The notes under the pieces are model-generated. The model searched no databases. It saw nothing but the letters and a program-made list of their open reading frames with translations, and was not told the DNA's origin. Both the position numbers and the translations under genes were made by a program. From Melissococcus plutonius ATCC 35311 (lineage in GTDB: Bacteria > Bacillota > Bacilli > Lactobacillales > Enterococcaceae), in contig NC_015517.1 of the NCBI RefSeq assembly GCF_000270185.1, positions 54,801 to 118,800 on the forward strand: a DNA stretch of 64,000 bases, read 5' to 3'. Of the stretch, positions 51,806 through 61,609 are shown one piece after another (position 1 is the first letter of the stretch; each line of letters begins with the position of its first letter).

Positions 51806-53158
51806 ATGAGAAAGAACAATCAAACAAACCAGCTTTCTTTTTGGCGAGTATTCAAAACAGGAGATCTGCCGATAAAAGCTTCCTATTTGATTATGGGAAG
51901 CACAAATTTTGCGAATAAACAAAAAATCAAAGGGCTGTTGTTCTTATTACTTCAGATCAGTTTCATTGCTTGGTTCATTTTTTATGGTTTTCAGGCTTTA
52001 AAGATGCTACAAACTTTAGGAACAAAGGCACAAAGTTGGGTTATGGATGATTCTTTAGGAATTGAGGTACAAGAAGCAGGCGATAATTCAATGCTGCTAC
52101 TTCTATTTGGCATTGTTGCCATTATGATTTGTATGGCCTTTGTAGTTTTATATATTGTAAACTTGAGAAGCACTCGAAAAATTTTTCAGTTAAAGAAAGC
52201 AGGAAAAAAGATACCAAATTTAAGAGAAGATTTGAGTAGTTTATTAAATGAAAATTTCTATATTACTTTAATCAGTTTACCCTTTTTAGGTGTTCTATTA
52301 TTTACTGTTTTACCATTAGTCTATATGACTTCTATTGCTTTTACGAGTTATGATCATAACCATTTACCGTCAAAAAACCTATTTCATTGTGTTGGATTTT
52401 CAAATTTTAATGAAATGATCCATGGTGATATTGCAGGTACTTTTTTTCCCATATTTATTTGGACAATCGTATGGGCAATTCTAGCGACGATTACTACATT
52501 TTTCTTTGGTATTTTATTAGCTTTATTAATCAATACGAAAGGAATAAAAGGTAAAAAGGTTTGGCGAACTATTTTTGTTATTACGATGGCTGTTCCACAA
52601 TTTGTTAGTTTGTTAATTATGGCTAATTTATTCAATAATTCTGGACCGATTAATACTTTATTACAAAAATGGCAATGGATTACTCAACCAATTCCATTTT
52701 TAACAAATGGTATAATGGCGAAAATAACAATAATTATCGTTAATATGTGGGTAGGTATTCCAGTCACTATGCTTGTGACTACTAGTATTTTAACAAACTT
52801 GCCAAAAGATCAGATTGAAGCGGCAGAATTAGATGGTGCAACTAAAGTACAAATTTTTAAAAAGATTACTTTTCCACAAATTTTATTTGTAATGTTCCCA
52901 AGTCTCATTCAACAATTTATTATAAATATTAATAATTTTAATGTTATTTTTCTATTAACAGGTGGTCAACCTGCAAATAGTAATTATTACTCAGCAGGAG
53001 AGACAGATTTGTTAGTAACATGGTTGTATAAATTAACCGTAACAGTAGCAGATTATAATCTGGCATCTGTAATTGGCATCATTATCTTTATTCTTTCCGC
53101 AACTTTCTCATTACTTGCCTATACACGAAGCAATTCATTCAAAACAGAAGGAGTGTAA
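51806..53158 (+). CDS. malF: maltodextrin-type ABC transporter permease MalF
   Basis: 450-residue inner permease subunit. An N-terminal extension with two spans (residues 38-130) resembles Gram-positive MalF/MdxF. Six core spans follow from residue 150, and the EAA loop 'EAAELDGATKVQIFKKITFPQI' lies near 335-356, which contacts the ATPase. 'RSTRKIFQLKKAGKKIPNLREDLSSLLNENFY' is the typical cytoplasmic linker. It lies 100 bp after the malE remnant and 5 bp before malG. No ATPase gene is present, so a shared MsmK/MalK type ATPase elsewhere is implied. Confidence 0.88.
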   Translation: MRKNNQTNQLSFWRVFKTGDLPIKASYLIMGSTNFANKQKIKGLLFLLLQISFIAWFIFYGFQALKMLQTLGTKAQSWVMDDSLGIEVQEAGDNSMLLLLFGIVAIMICMAFVVLYIVNLRSTRKIFQLKKAGKKIPNLREDLSSLLNENFYITLISLPFLGVLLFTVLPLVYMTSIAFTSYDHNHLPSKNLFHCVGFSNFNEMIHGDIAGTFFPIFIWTIVWAILATITTFFFGILLALLINTKGIKGKKVWRTIFVITMAVPQFVSLLIMANLFNNSGPINTLLQKWQWITQPIPFLTNGIMAKITIIIVNMWVGIPVTMLVTTSILTNLPKDQIEAAELDGATKVQIFKKITFPQILFVMFPSLIQQFIININNFNVIFLLTGGQPANSNYYSAGETDLLVTWLYKLTVTVADYNLASVIGIIIFILSATFSLLAYTRSNSFKTEGV

Positions 53159-53163
53159 GCAAA

Positions 53164-54003
53164 ATGAAAACAACGAAAAAAACGGGATTGATTTTTTGCT
53201 ACGGACTTTTAACACTCCTGGCAATTGTGTGGTTATTTCCAATTGTTTGGATTATTGTGACAAGTTTTAGAGAAGAAGGAGGAACCTTTGTCACCTACTT
53301 TATTCCCAAACAGTGGACAATAAAGAACTATCAATTATTACTGACAAGTTCAACTTATCCTTTTGTACAATGGTTTATAAATACATTGATTGTGGCCAGT
53401 TTTAGTTGTCTCATTTCAACGTTAAGTACAATTGCAATTGCTTATTCGTTGAGTCGTTTACGTTTTAAAATGCGAAAGTCGTTTTTAAAAATAGCTTTAG
53501 TATTAAATATGTTTCCTGGATTTATGAGTATGATTGCTGTGTATTATATTTTAAAAGCGATGAATCTAACAGGAAGTTTGTTTGCATTGATTTTGGTTTA
53601 TTCATCGGCTTCTGCCTTGGCATTTTATATTGCTAAAGGCTTCTTTGATACGATTCCTAAAACATTAGATGAATCTGCCATGATGGACGGCGCAAATCGG
53701 TATCAAATCTTTATCAGTATAACCTTGCCATTAAGTAAATCAATGATTGTTTATACCGCACTAACTACTTTTATGATTCCATGGATGGATTTTATCTTTG
53801 CAAAGATAATTTTAGGAGACAATGTAAATAAGTATACGGTTGCTATTGGTTTATTTACGATGCAAACAAAAGATAATATGAATAAGTATTTTATGGCCTT
53901 TACAGCTGGCTGTGTACTCATTGCTGTTCCAATCACTTTGTTATTTATCTTTATACAAAAATACTATGTAGAAGGAATTACAAGTGGATCTGTTAAGGAA
54001 TAA
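53164..54003 (+). CDS. malG: maltodextrin-type ABC transporter permease MalG
   Basis: 279-residue second permease with six membrane spans. The EAA motif 'DESAMMDGANRYQIFISITLPLSKSM' lies near residues 175-200, and the C-terminus 'YVEGITSGSVKE' is a MalG signature. It starts 5 bp after malF. With malE damaged, the system may be non-functional even though both permeases are open. A hairpin AATTTACATTC / GAATGTAAATT at 54161-54186 is the likely transcript end. Confidence 0.9.
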   Translation: MKTTKKTGLIFCYGLLTLLAIVWLFPIVWIIVTSFREEGGTFVTYFIPKQWTIKNYQLLLTSSTYPFVQWFINTLIVASFSCLISTLSTIAIAYSLSRLRFKMRKSFLKIALVLNMFPGFMSMIAVYYILKAMNLTGSLFALILVYSSASALAFYIAKGFFDTIPKTLDESAMMDGANRYQIFISITLPLSKSMIVYTALTTFMIPWMDFIFAKIILGDNVNKYTVAIGLFTMQTKDNMNKYFMAFTAGCVLIAVPITLLFIFIQKYYVEGITSGSVKE

Positions 54004-54557
54004 AGAGGAATATAACTAACTTTTTCTTTAAATCAAGTCATTTTATGAAGAGAATGGTATATAAATTGTATTAACTGAAATTAGTTGTAAAGTTAAGTTA
54101 GACAAAAATATCTTATCTAATAATTAAAGTATTATACTATGTTGTTTTCTATGATTTTAGAATTTACATTCCAAAGAATGTAAATTTATTTTTTGTTTAT
54201 TATATCTGTTAAGTGATTATTATTTTCTATAAAATACAATTTTGATAAAACATTATTTTAATGATTATCCAACATCTTTAACTCTTCTAGCCAGCGTCTT
54301 AAAATTTATTTGTTTTCATTGTCAATAAATATTCTTTTTTAACCCACTTTTCACTAGTCTGTGTTTTACTAGATGTTAATAATATTTTTACATTATGGCG
54401 AGTTATATTGCTATTATTTATGACTCAAAAAATTCACCTATGTTAGAATCAAAATATTTAGCCAAATTTATAACCTGTTTGAGAGCTATCTTTTAGTAAT
54501 CTTAAAATAATGTATTATGAACAAATTTTTTGCAACATAATTTTTTCTTCATCTATA
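54004..54557. other. AT-rich spacer with a hairpin
   Basis: Apart from the 11-bp hairpin at 54161-54186 (with TTATTTTTT after it) no feature is recognised. Confidence 0.4.
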
Positions 54558-54622
54558 TTGACATAATTATATTAATATTATATCTTCTACATATGAACAT
54601 ATATTTATATTTATATGTAGAA
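54558..54622 (+). promoter_or_regulatory. promoter and dyad operator of the phenolic acid decarboxylase gene
   Basis: -35 TTGACA at 54558-54563, 17-bp spacer, -10-like TATCTT at 54581-54586. A 10-bp inverted repeat TTCTACATAT / ATATGTAGAA (54585-54594 and 54613-54622) overlaps the start region. ACAT/ATGT half-sites are what PadR repressors of padC genes recognise, so a PadR operator is likely. The one PadR gene here (8.4 kb) belongs to a different operon. Confidence 0.6.
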
Positions 54623-54635
54623 ATGAGGAAAATCT

Positions 54636-55178
54636 ATGTCAAAAAAGATATTTAAAACATTATCTGATTTTTTGGGAACCCACTTTATCTATACTTATGA
54701 TAACGGTTGGGAATATGAATGGTATGCTAAGAATGATCATACTGTTGATTATAGAATACATGGTGGCATGGTTGCTGGTCGTTGGGTAACAGATCAACAA
54801 GCAGATATCGTTATGCTTACAGAAGGTATTTATAAAGTAGCTTGGACGGAACCCACTGGAACTGATGTAGTATTAGATTTTGTTCCTAATGAAAATAAGC
54901 TTAACGGCACAATCTTCTTTCCAAAGTGGGTGCAGGATCACCCTGAAATTACGGTTACCTACCAAAATGAACACATCGACCTAATGGAAGAATCTCGTGA
55001 AAAATATGAGACTTATCCTAAGTTAATGGTGCCTGAATTTGCAACAATTACCTACATTGGAAATGCTGGCCTAAATAATGACGACGTCATTAGTGAAGCT
55101 CCCTATAAAGAATTGCCCGATGATATCCGCAATGGTAGATATTTCGATCAGGAATATAAAAGAATAAACAGATGTTGA
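54636..55178 (+). CDS. padC: phenolic acid decarboxylase
   Basis: 180-residue cytoplasmic enzyme that decarboxylates p-coumaric, caffeic and ferulic acids to vinyl phenols, detoxifying plant acids. '[40 protein letters not shown]', '[17 protein letters not shown]' and '[18 protein letters not shown]' are highly conserved in the family, including the paired Tyr and Arg-Glu residues of the pocket. GAGGAAAA precedes the start. It is monocistronic, with a terminator AAAGGGAG / CTCCCTTTTTT at 55398-55423. Useful to a bacterium exposed to pollen or plant phenolics; that ecological link is inference. Confidence 0.96.
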   Translation: MSKKIFKTLSDFLGTHFIYTYDNGWEYEWYAKNDHTVDYRIHGGMVAGRWVTDQQADIVMLTEGIYKVAWTEPTGTDVVLDFVPNENKLNGTIFFPKWVQDHPEITVTYQNEHIDLMEESREKYETYPKLMVPEFATITYIGNAGLNNDDVISEAPYKELPDDIRNGRYFDQEYKRINRC

Positions 55179-55397
55179 TTTAAATAATTTATTTTTATAA
55201 TAAATTTAATTTTAAGTATTCTTATAATTAACAAAAAAATATATCAAAGCTAAGGTAGTATTTATACTAAGCAAAGAAATTAGAAACATATATCAACAAT
55301 GAAGGAATATAGACAACTATACAGCATTTTTTGAATTGAAATAAATTTTTAGAGACAGCAGGATCAAAATAGAATTTACCTAATATACTAACTTGAT

Positions 55398-55423
55398 AAA
55401 GGGAGAATGCCTCTCCCTTTTTT
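55398..55423 (+). terminator. terminator downstream of padC
   Basis: AAAGGGAG / CTCCCTTT stem with TTTTTT tail. Confidence 0.75.
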
Positions 55424-55592
55424 ATTTGGATGAGTTTTTCTGATATATTTTTATATTTATTATTTTTATTTGGAAATAAAATGTTGACAATAAGTTTATA
55501 TTTATTTATTATATGAGTTAATTCAAGGAAACATTTTATAATAGCAAAAGACGATACTAAAAATGATAATTTCTCAGATTATTAATTTTTTA

Positions 55593-55649
55593 ATTAAAAA
55601 TTTTATCCATCTTTATCAATTAAAATTTTTAATCAATAAAGATGGATAA
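55593..55649. repeat. two interleaved perfect inverted repeats
   Basis: Pair 1: 55593-55605 with 55621-55633 (13 bp, ATTAAAAATTTTA). Pair 2: 55603-55616 with 55636-55649 (14 bp, TTATCCATCTTTAT). The arms alternate 1-2-1-2, so the hairpins are mutually exclusive or would form a pseudoknot. They lie 200 bp upstream of the WxL-like gene. Confidence 0.6.
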
Positions 55650-55766
55650 CTAATAAATAAAAAAGAAATACTGTATAGAAATTATTTACTTGTTATTTCA
55701 ATGGATGACTTGGACTACAGAAAAAGTTATTAATCATTTAAATATAATAAATATATAGGAGAAAAT

Positions 55767-55808
55767 ATGAAAAAAAAATTTTTAGCAACATGTTTAAAAA
55801 TTGAGTAG
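55767..55808 (+). other. 13-codon frame with strong ribosome site (gene-start remnant or leader peptide)
   Basis: ATAGGAGAAAAT precedes ATG; the frame reads MKKKFLATCLKIE and stops at TAG. The lysine-rich start resembles a signal peptide that has been cut off, or a leader peptide. It is 41 bp before the TTG start of the WxL-like gene. Confidence 0.35.
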
Positions 55809-55849
55809 TTACATTTCTATTTATAAATATTCATAAGGGAAGAAGAAAT

Positions 55850-57958
55850 TTGAAGAATAAATTGCTAATCATTTTTGTACCCCTGACTTGTTTTATATTT
55901 TGTTTTTTTATGATTAATATACAAGAGAGCTATGCTGACCCTATTACACAACTACCAAATTTTCAATATAGTGGAACAATGTTGCCGGAAAGCAAAGATA
56001 TATTTAACTTTAGATATGGAAAAAATACCTATTTTAAAAAATTGTCTGGAGAAGTTTTAAATGGTGAAAAACTATATGTAAATAAAACTCCTAGTGAAGC
56101 TCAAGCAATGATTTATCATATCGGTTATTATCAAGGAAAGAATATAAATGTAAAGATAACGTTAACAGGAAGAGCCGGAGGTCTATATATTAATAAAAAA
56201 GATTTTTTAAATATAGACTTGGATATAGGTGGTTGGATTACAATAAAATTCGAATTTTTTGATCAAGCTAACAATCCTGTTTCTATTCCTTTAACTACAA
56301 ATTGGAATAAAATTAATAAGCAAGTGAGTTTAAAAATAGGAAAAGATAAAATTAGATATTTAATTGCAGATCCTACAAATCAGTTTACATATAAGGAAGA
56401 ATCAAATGGCGAACTAACACTACAAAACAATGTTACTTCTGCTGTTGATACTGGGATAAATAGTTCTTTGCAATGTATTTTATATCCAACAACCGAAGTA
56501 TCCTTTAATTTTAATCATAAACAAGGCTATAACTCTTATATTAAGTATAATTATGAAAATTTAAATGCTTCAATGCTTTCAAATGCTTATGGGCTAGATG
56601 AGAGGTTTGATACATTTAATTCAAATGACCTGACTCTTACAGCAGTTCAAGATATCAGTAATAACATAGCAGATGAATCAAATGCATCAAATGGAAAGCT
56701 CAATGCTTTGGCTACCAATTTTAGAAAAGAGATAGATAGTTTACCGTTTTCACAATATAAAATTGATGGGTTTCAGGTGTTAGATTCAGATGGGAATAAT
56801 CTTACGGATTTATTCAGTCTATCTGTTAAGGATGAAAATGACATAATATTAATAGCGAGGAATCCTAAAGATAATCGATTATATAATACGGCATTAATGT
56901 ATTTAGTGAAATCAAAATGGATAGGTTCAGAGGAAAAACCAGTAGATCCTGGGAGGATAGATAACAATGGCTATTTAAAAGTACCGTTTGAAGTACAAAC
57001 AACTTCTATACCAAACAACACATTTATTAGTAAGGGACAATCTTCAATTTTTTATAAAGGAAATATTAATATTAATTTTGTTGATATAGATAATCCAGAA
57101 AAAATTTTGAGAGATCCCTTAACCATTCCAAGTATTTTAACTCTGTCTTTTGATTTATCAAAGGAATATCCTGATATTCCAAACTATCAACCTGTTTTCA
57201 CTCCTTCTAACGATTCTGAAAACAACGATAAAGGAATATTATTAGAGAAGACAAAAGAAATTACACATCAATATTTACGTAAAAATAACATTCATTTTGA
57301 AATACTTAATAAAGATTCCCTCACTATAAATCAAGGAACACAAACAGAGGTAACAATGAATTTTTCTGTTTCTTTAGAACTATCTGATGCATATGATTTA
57401 TATGGAGAATATAATGGAAAGAGACAGTTAATTCATCATTATACAACTAGTAATGGAAAAAAAGATTCACTAACATTTAATATTCCAAAAGAGTGGATAG
57501 GCAAAAAAGTAATCTTTTATGTTGTTTCAAATCATTACAATACAGAAAGCAATAAAGAAGAACGACAAATTATTGCAAGAGAACCCGAGCTGAGAGTACC
57601 CCCTATTTTTTCTTTTGGTGAAACAGAAATTAAGAACGAGAAATACGGCATTCTACTTCCCGATGCGCTAAAAAATGAGATTAAAGTCATTGATGATGCT
57701 CAGGTAAAATGGAAAATTAATATTAAAGAAATGCTACCTTTTTCTGCAAAAAACGAGGAACAATTATTAGAAAGAATTCATTTTACAATTAAAGGAAAAG
57801 AGTATATTCTGAATCAGGAAGATCAAACCATTTTGACGGGTGAGACCTCTACCCAATTAGATAAAAATGATAGTATTTTTATCATTATCACACCAGCAGA
57901 TAAACCAGGGAAATATCAAGGAATACTTGAATGGACACTGTTGAATGGACCAAGTTAA
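55850..57958 (+). CDS. large secreted protein with WxL-like C-terminus
   Basis: 702 residues from a TTG start preceded by AAGGGAAGAAG. Signal peptide 1-29 (MKNKLLIIFVPLTCFIFCFF ... ESYA). The body is beta-rich, Asn/Asp-rich, without obvious repeats. The last 90 residues carry 'VKWKINIKEML' and end 'KYQGILEWTLLNGPS', matching the paired W-x-L arrangement with terminal G.Y.G.L.WTL..GP of WxL wall-associated proteins, the first motif being W-K-I here. WxL proteins attach noncovalently to peptidoglycan in Enterococcus and relatives. No DUF916 partner is adjacent. The central region I cannot assign. It is followed by a terminator at 58127-58170. Confidence 0.65.
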   Translation: MKNKLLIIFVPLTCFIFCFFMINIQESYADPITQLPNFQYSGTMLPESKDIFNFRYGKNTYFKKLSGEVLNGEKLYVNKTPSEAQAMIYHIGYYQGKNINVKITLTGRAGGLYINKKDFLNIDLDIGGWITIKFEFFDQANNPVSIPLTTNWNKINKQVSLKIGKDKIRYLIADPTNQFTYKEESNGELTLQNNVTSAVDTGINSSLQCILYPTTEVSFNFNHKQGYNSYIKYNYENLNASMLSNAYGLDERFDTFNSNDLTLTAVQDISNNIADESNASNGKLNALATNFRKEIDSLPFSQYKIDGFQVLDSDGNNLTDLFSLSVKDENDIILIARNPKDNRLYNTALMYLVKSKWIGSEEKPVDPGRIDNNGYLKVPFEVQTTSIPNNTFISKGQSSIFYKGNININFVDIDNPEKILRDPLTIPSILTLSFDLSKEYPDIPNYQPVFTPSNDSENNDKGILLEKTKEITHQYLRKNNIHFEILNKDSLTINQGTQTEVTMNFSVSLELSDAYDLYGEYNGKRQLIHHYTTSNGKKDSLTFNIPKEWIGKKVIFYVVSNHYNTESNKEERQIIAREPELRVPPIFSFGETEIKNEKYGILLPDALKNEIKVIDDAQVKWKINIKEMLPFSAKNEEQLLERIHFTIKGKEYILNQEDQTILTGETSTQLDKNDSIFIIITPADKPGKYQGILEWTLLNGPS

Positions 57959-58126
57959 TTCTAAATAAACTTTATTTTTTCTATTTTAAAACAAATTTGT
58001 TGAATAAAATAAAAAATAATAAGAATTAAATACTAACAAATGAAATAATTTAGCTTTTTTGTTTTTTGTATGTTTATTATTGATTGCCTCAATCAATTTG
58101 ATTGTTAAATTGATTAAAAGAGCAAT

Positions 58127-58170
58127 AAAAAATAACCGTCTTATCTTTAGCAGGATAACGGTTATTTTTT
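58127..58170 (+). terminator. terminator of the WxL-like gene
   Basis: Perfect 13-bp stem AAAAAATAACCGT / ACGGTTATTTTTT with an 18-nt loop that can pair further (TTATC/GGATAA). A preceding dyad AATCAATTT / AAATTGATT lies at about 58091-58115. The rest of 57959-58558 holds no recognised gene. Confidence 0.8.
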
Positions 58171-58558
58171 ATGAATCCAACTTTATAAGCCGTTGTCTTA
58201 AAGGTGCTATTGGGATTGTATAGATAATTGAAATTTAACACTATTGGTAGAAAAAGATTCATTAAAAGAAACTAGCTAGTTACATAAAAAATATTAATTA
58301 TTAGAAATGAAAATAGGAAATGAACTATTGAATTAGAAAAAATTAAAAAAACAAGAAATTATTAAAGCATATATTTCTCATTAAATAACTGCCTTGAGTA
58401 AATGAAAAGAATATAGTATATTGTATAAGAATAAAAAAGTAATCATAAATAATGATGAACGATAGTTGATAGATCTGTATAAATATAAAATAATTAATAA
58501 TGAATATACAAATTATTGTCAGATAATTATAAAAATTTATTGAGGGAGTTGAAGAAAT

Positions 58559-58912
58559 ATGGAAATTGAATGGGGAAGTTTATCCGAATGGGTAGCAGGA
58601 ATTTCAAAAGTAATCTCTGTTGCTGGTGCAATCATTTATCCAATTATCCAAGCAAAAAAAAATAGAGAAAAGGCAATACAAAAAATAATTAGAATTGAAT
58701 GGCGATTAGCAAGCTATATAGTAAAAGAGCAACACGAGCATCCAGAAATAGATATAAAAGAACTTTATAGTTATCAAGAATTTATGAAGAATTATTCAAG
58801 AACAATGCTTATTGGTGAGGATGACCAATTACTTGATTTAACACGAAAATTAAAAGAACTATTAGTAAAACTGGCGGATAAAAATTGTTCATCAACCTCC
58901 TATTATTTATAG
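58559..58912 (+). CDS. small single-span membrane protein of unknown function
   Basis: 117 residues with a well-placed GAGGGAG ribosome site. Residues 8-32 ('WVAGISKVISVAGAIIYPII') form one membrane segment, followed by a basic stretch (QAKKNREKAIQKIIR) and a cytoplasmic helical part rich in Glu and Lys. This N-in or N-out one-span design resembles small accessory proteins often seen in phage or plasmid remnants, but I do not recognise the family. Convergent with sdaAA. Confidence 0.6.
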   Translation: MEIEWGSLSEWVAGISKVISVAGAIIYPIIQAKKNREKAIQKIIRIEWRLASYIVKEQHEHPEIDIKELYSYQEFMKNYSRTMLIGEDDQLLDLTRKLKELLVKLADKNCSSTSYYL

Positions 58913-58952
58913 AATCAGTTAAGAATAAACATAAAAAACAAAAAATTAAGAT

Positions 58953-59825
58953 TTAGCCAAAAATTCGTTTTTTCATTTCTTTTCCTGCATCAGTTCCAGC
59001 AACACCGCCTAGACCGGTTTCTCGTAAACTTGCAGGTAGGGTAGCACCAATTTCACCCATGGCAGAAACGACTTGGTCTGCTGGAATTTTATTTTTGATA
59101 TCTGCAAGAGCCATATCAGCAGCAATCAATGCATTGCCAGCACCAATAGCATTTCTGTTAATGCAAGGTATCTCTACTAAACCAGCTACCGGATCACAAA
59201 CTAAACCTAAAAGGTTTTGCATAGCAATAGAGAAAGCTTCAGCAGATTGGCGAGGTGTGCCTCCTGCCACTTCAACAGCAGCAGCAGCGGCCATTGCTGA
59301 TGCACTACCGACTTCAGCTTGGCATCCACCAGTAGCACCTGCAATACAGTCATTATTAGCAACCACAATACCAAATAAACCGGCAGCAAATAAAAATCGA
59401 ATCATTTGTTCTTTTGATAAATCAAGCGTTTCGTTAATCGTAAATAATACTCCAGGTAAAGTACCAGCAGCACCAGCTGTTGGAGTGGCACAAATGACGC
59501 CCATAGCAGCATTAACTTCATTTGTACCAATTGCTGCTTGAATCCCCTTCATCATTAATTCACCGGATAAAGGTTGGTGATTTTCTCTATAATTTTTTAA
59601 TTTAATAGCATCTCCACCGGTCAAACTAGTAGAAGAAAACACACCTTCTCCTTCTTGTGAACGTTTAACAGCATTTTCCATTGTTTGTAAATTTTGTTCC
59701 ATGATGTTCCACACATCATCAAAGCTCATTTGAGATTGTTCCATTTACTGTTCAATCATTAAATCGGATAAAGATTTTCCAGTTTTTTCTGCTGCTGTTA
59801 TAAATTCTTCTATTGATAAATACAT
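58953..59825 (-). pseudogene. sdaAA: L-serine dehydratase alpha subunit with stop at codon 25 and immediate restart
   Basis: Catalytic alpha chain of the iron-sulfur serine dehydratase (serine to pyruvate and ammonia). The natural start is ATG at 59825-59823 after AGGAGAGAAAATT, reading MYLSIEEFITAAEKTGKSLS DLMIEQ. TAA at 59747-59745 then interrupts, and the very next codon is ATG (59744), from which 263 residues stay open: 'STSLTGGDAIKLKNY', 'NEVNAAMGVICATPTAGAAGTLPGVL', 'GLFGIVVANNDCIAGATGGCQAEVGSA', 'LVCDPVAGLVEIPCINRNAIGAGNAL'. The conserved cysteines that hold the cluster remain. The stop removes about 25 N-terminal residues. Termination-reinitiation could still give a nearly full chain. 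It is last in the operon after sdaAB. Confidence 0.8.
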
Positions 59826-59851
59826 AATTTTCTCTCCTAATAATAACAAAA

Positions 59852-60553
59852 TTATAATAAAATAATTCTTGTTTCCTTATCAAAATTAACTAGTTCATTT
59901 GCAATAGCTGGCAATGGACGTGAGTCTAAATCAAATTCATATAAGTAATCCTGATCATTTTCAAGTTTTACAATTTTATTTATTTTAATATTGTTTTCTT
60001 TCAAAATATTCTCAATACCAATTTTTGTGTTCTCATTTTTTGTCAAGGTTAACAAAATAGGTAAAGTACCTTGTGGTTCAATAATAAATCCATCAATTTC
60101 AATATATTTGATTTCAATAGTACCTCCACCTAAAGATATGCCAGTCACATGAATACTATGTGTATCATCTTCTAAATATAGACAGGCTGTATTTGCATGA
60201 TGAACAGAACTATCTCCTTCCATTTCTATAAATTCAATAGAAATACCTTCAGATTCAGCAAGTTCAATGGCTTGCGGTACACGTGAATCGTTTGTAGCAA
60301 AACCTAAAATACCTGCAATAATAGCATAATCAGTCCCATGTCCCTTATGGGTTTCAGCAAAAGATTCATAATATTTGCAAATAATCTTTTTAGGTGTTTT
60401 GCCAAATAATTTTCTAGCAACTTGACCAATAGAGACAGCTCCTGCTGTATGTGAACTTGATGGACCAATCATAATAGGTCCAATGATATCAAAACAACTT
60501 TTATAGTTTAATACTTTTTGTTTTTTTCTAGAATTTTTAATATTTTCTACCAT
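59852..60553 (-). CDS. sdaAB: L-serine dehydratase beta subunit
   Basis: Start placed at MVENIKNSRKKQKVLNYKSCFDIIGP (60553), which has AAGGACATGTTTAGC before it; an ATG three codons earlier lies too close to the AGGA. About 233 residues. 'CFDIIGPIMIGPSSSHTAGAVSIGQVAR' is the hallmark of the SdaA beta domain, followed by 'FAETHKGHGTDYAIIAGILGF' and 'NTACLYLED'. An ACT-like C-terminal region starts near residue 150 ('PILLTLTKNENTKIGIENIL'). It partners SdaAA to hold the 4Fe-4S centre. The operon runs transporter-sdaAB-sdaAA leftward. Confidence 0.92.
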   Translation of the reverse strand: MVENIKNSRKKQKVLNYKSCFDIIGPIMIGPSSSHTAGAVSIGQVARKLFGKTPKKIICKYYESFAETHKGHGTDYAIIAGILGFATNDSRVPQAIELAESEGISIEFIEMEGDSSVHHANTACLYLEDDTHSIHVTGISLGGGTIEIKYIEIDGFIIEPQGTLPILLTLTKNENTKIGIENILKENNIKINKIVKLENDQDYLYEFDLDSRPLPAIANELVNFDKETRIILL

Positions 60554-60580
60554 GCTAAACATGTCCTTTTACTATTTATT

Positions 60581-61609
60581 TTAAGAAATTTGTGTATCTT
60601 TTCTAAGATCATTAACCGTTACAAGTTTAAAGTTTTTGAAGACTATAGAACCAATAAAACCAATTACCAAACTGCAAATAACAATACATGCAACAGTAAT
60701 TAAAGCTTTGTTAATTGGGTTATTTCCTAAAACAACCAATAATCCAGCCCAAGGTGTTGCCATACCAGTTACAGGAACTTTTAAACCAAAGTAAGTAACA
60801 ATCATTCCATTAATTGCACCAGCAACTGCATTGGTACCAAAAATTGGAATAGGATTTGAACTAATAATGTCTATTTGAGTAAGAGGCTCAATTGTAACAG
60901 CCAAAGCAGTTGATTTATCACCAAAAGGTAATCTATTAAATAGCATGAAATTCAAAATAGAATTACCAAAACAACCAAAAGCACCAATCGCCATAGGAAC
61001 ACCTGTTAATCCAATAAGAGCTGTTAATACCATTGAGCTTAATGGTGTCATACCAACAATCGGAATAATAACACCTAAAAGTGCTCCCATGAAATATGGA
61101 TTTGCTCCAATTGCAGATAGGATAGAGTTTCCAATGATTTGTAGTATACCCATTACAAATGGTTGGATGATATCAGCAACAAAGTAAGTAGAGAGTGGGA
61201 TAACTAAGATGATAACAATCAAATCAATTCCTTCAGGAATATATTTTTGAAGTTGTTTTAGGACGAAAGATAACAAGTATGCTGCAACAAAAGCGGGTAA
61301 AAGTTTAAAATTAATTAAAGAAACACCCATAATTACAGAAAATACTGGACTAATACCAAATGCTAATGGGACTAACGTTCCAGCTGCTAAACCGCCTAAA
61401 CCTCCCATAGTTTCACCTATTTTAGCAACATACTGTATGTGAAATACATCACCGATCGCATAATGTAGGAAAGCTTCAGGTAAAAAAGTTGAACATGCAG
61501 CACCTGATAAAGCAGATAAAGCCTTACGTCCATTTGGCGCATAAAACGCAAACAGAAACATAACTAAAATAACTAATAATAACATGCCGACACCAAGTAA
61601 AATTTTCAT
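60581..61609 (-). CDS. PTS EIIC type-2 like membrane transporter, linked to serine dehydratase
   Basis: About 342 residues from MKILLGVGMLLLVILVMFLF, start chosen for GGAGGTTAATT directly upstream. Nine or ten membrane spans are rich in Gly and Pro: 'GETMGGLGGLAAGTLVPLAFGISPVFSVIMGVSLINFKLLPAFVAAYLL', 'GALLGVIIPIVGMTPLSSMVLTALIGLTGVPMAIGAFGC', 'IPIFGTNAVAGAINGMIV'. This matches the EIIC_2 (PF13303-type) family, which lacks fused EIIA/B. It is first in the operon with sdaAB and sdaAA, so a role in serine or related amino-acid/acid transport is suggested by context, though the family name implies sugar. Confidence 0.7.
   Translation of the reverse strand: MKILLGVGMLLLVILVMFLFAFYAPNGRKALSALSGAACSTFLPEAFLHYAIGDVFHIQYVAKIGETMGGLGGLAAGTLVPLAFGISPVFSVIMGVSLINFKLLPAFVAAYLLSFVLKQLQKYIPEGIDLIVIILVIPLSTYFVADIIQPFVMGILQIIGNSILSAIGANPYFMGALLGVIIPIVGMTPLSSMVLTALIGLTGVPMAIGAFGCFGNSILNFMLFNRLPFGDKSTALAVTIEPLTQIDIISSNPIPIFGTNAVAGAINGMIVTYFGLKVPVTGMATPWAGLLVVLGNNPINKALITVACIVICSLVIGFIGSIVFKNFKLVTVNDLRKDTQIS

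Noticed and set aside
59059..59541. 160-residue forward frame opposite sdaAA
   Set aside because: Ala/Ile-rich antisense shadow of the Gly/Ala-rich dehydratase; no ribosome site.
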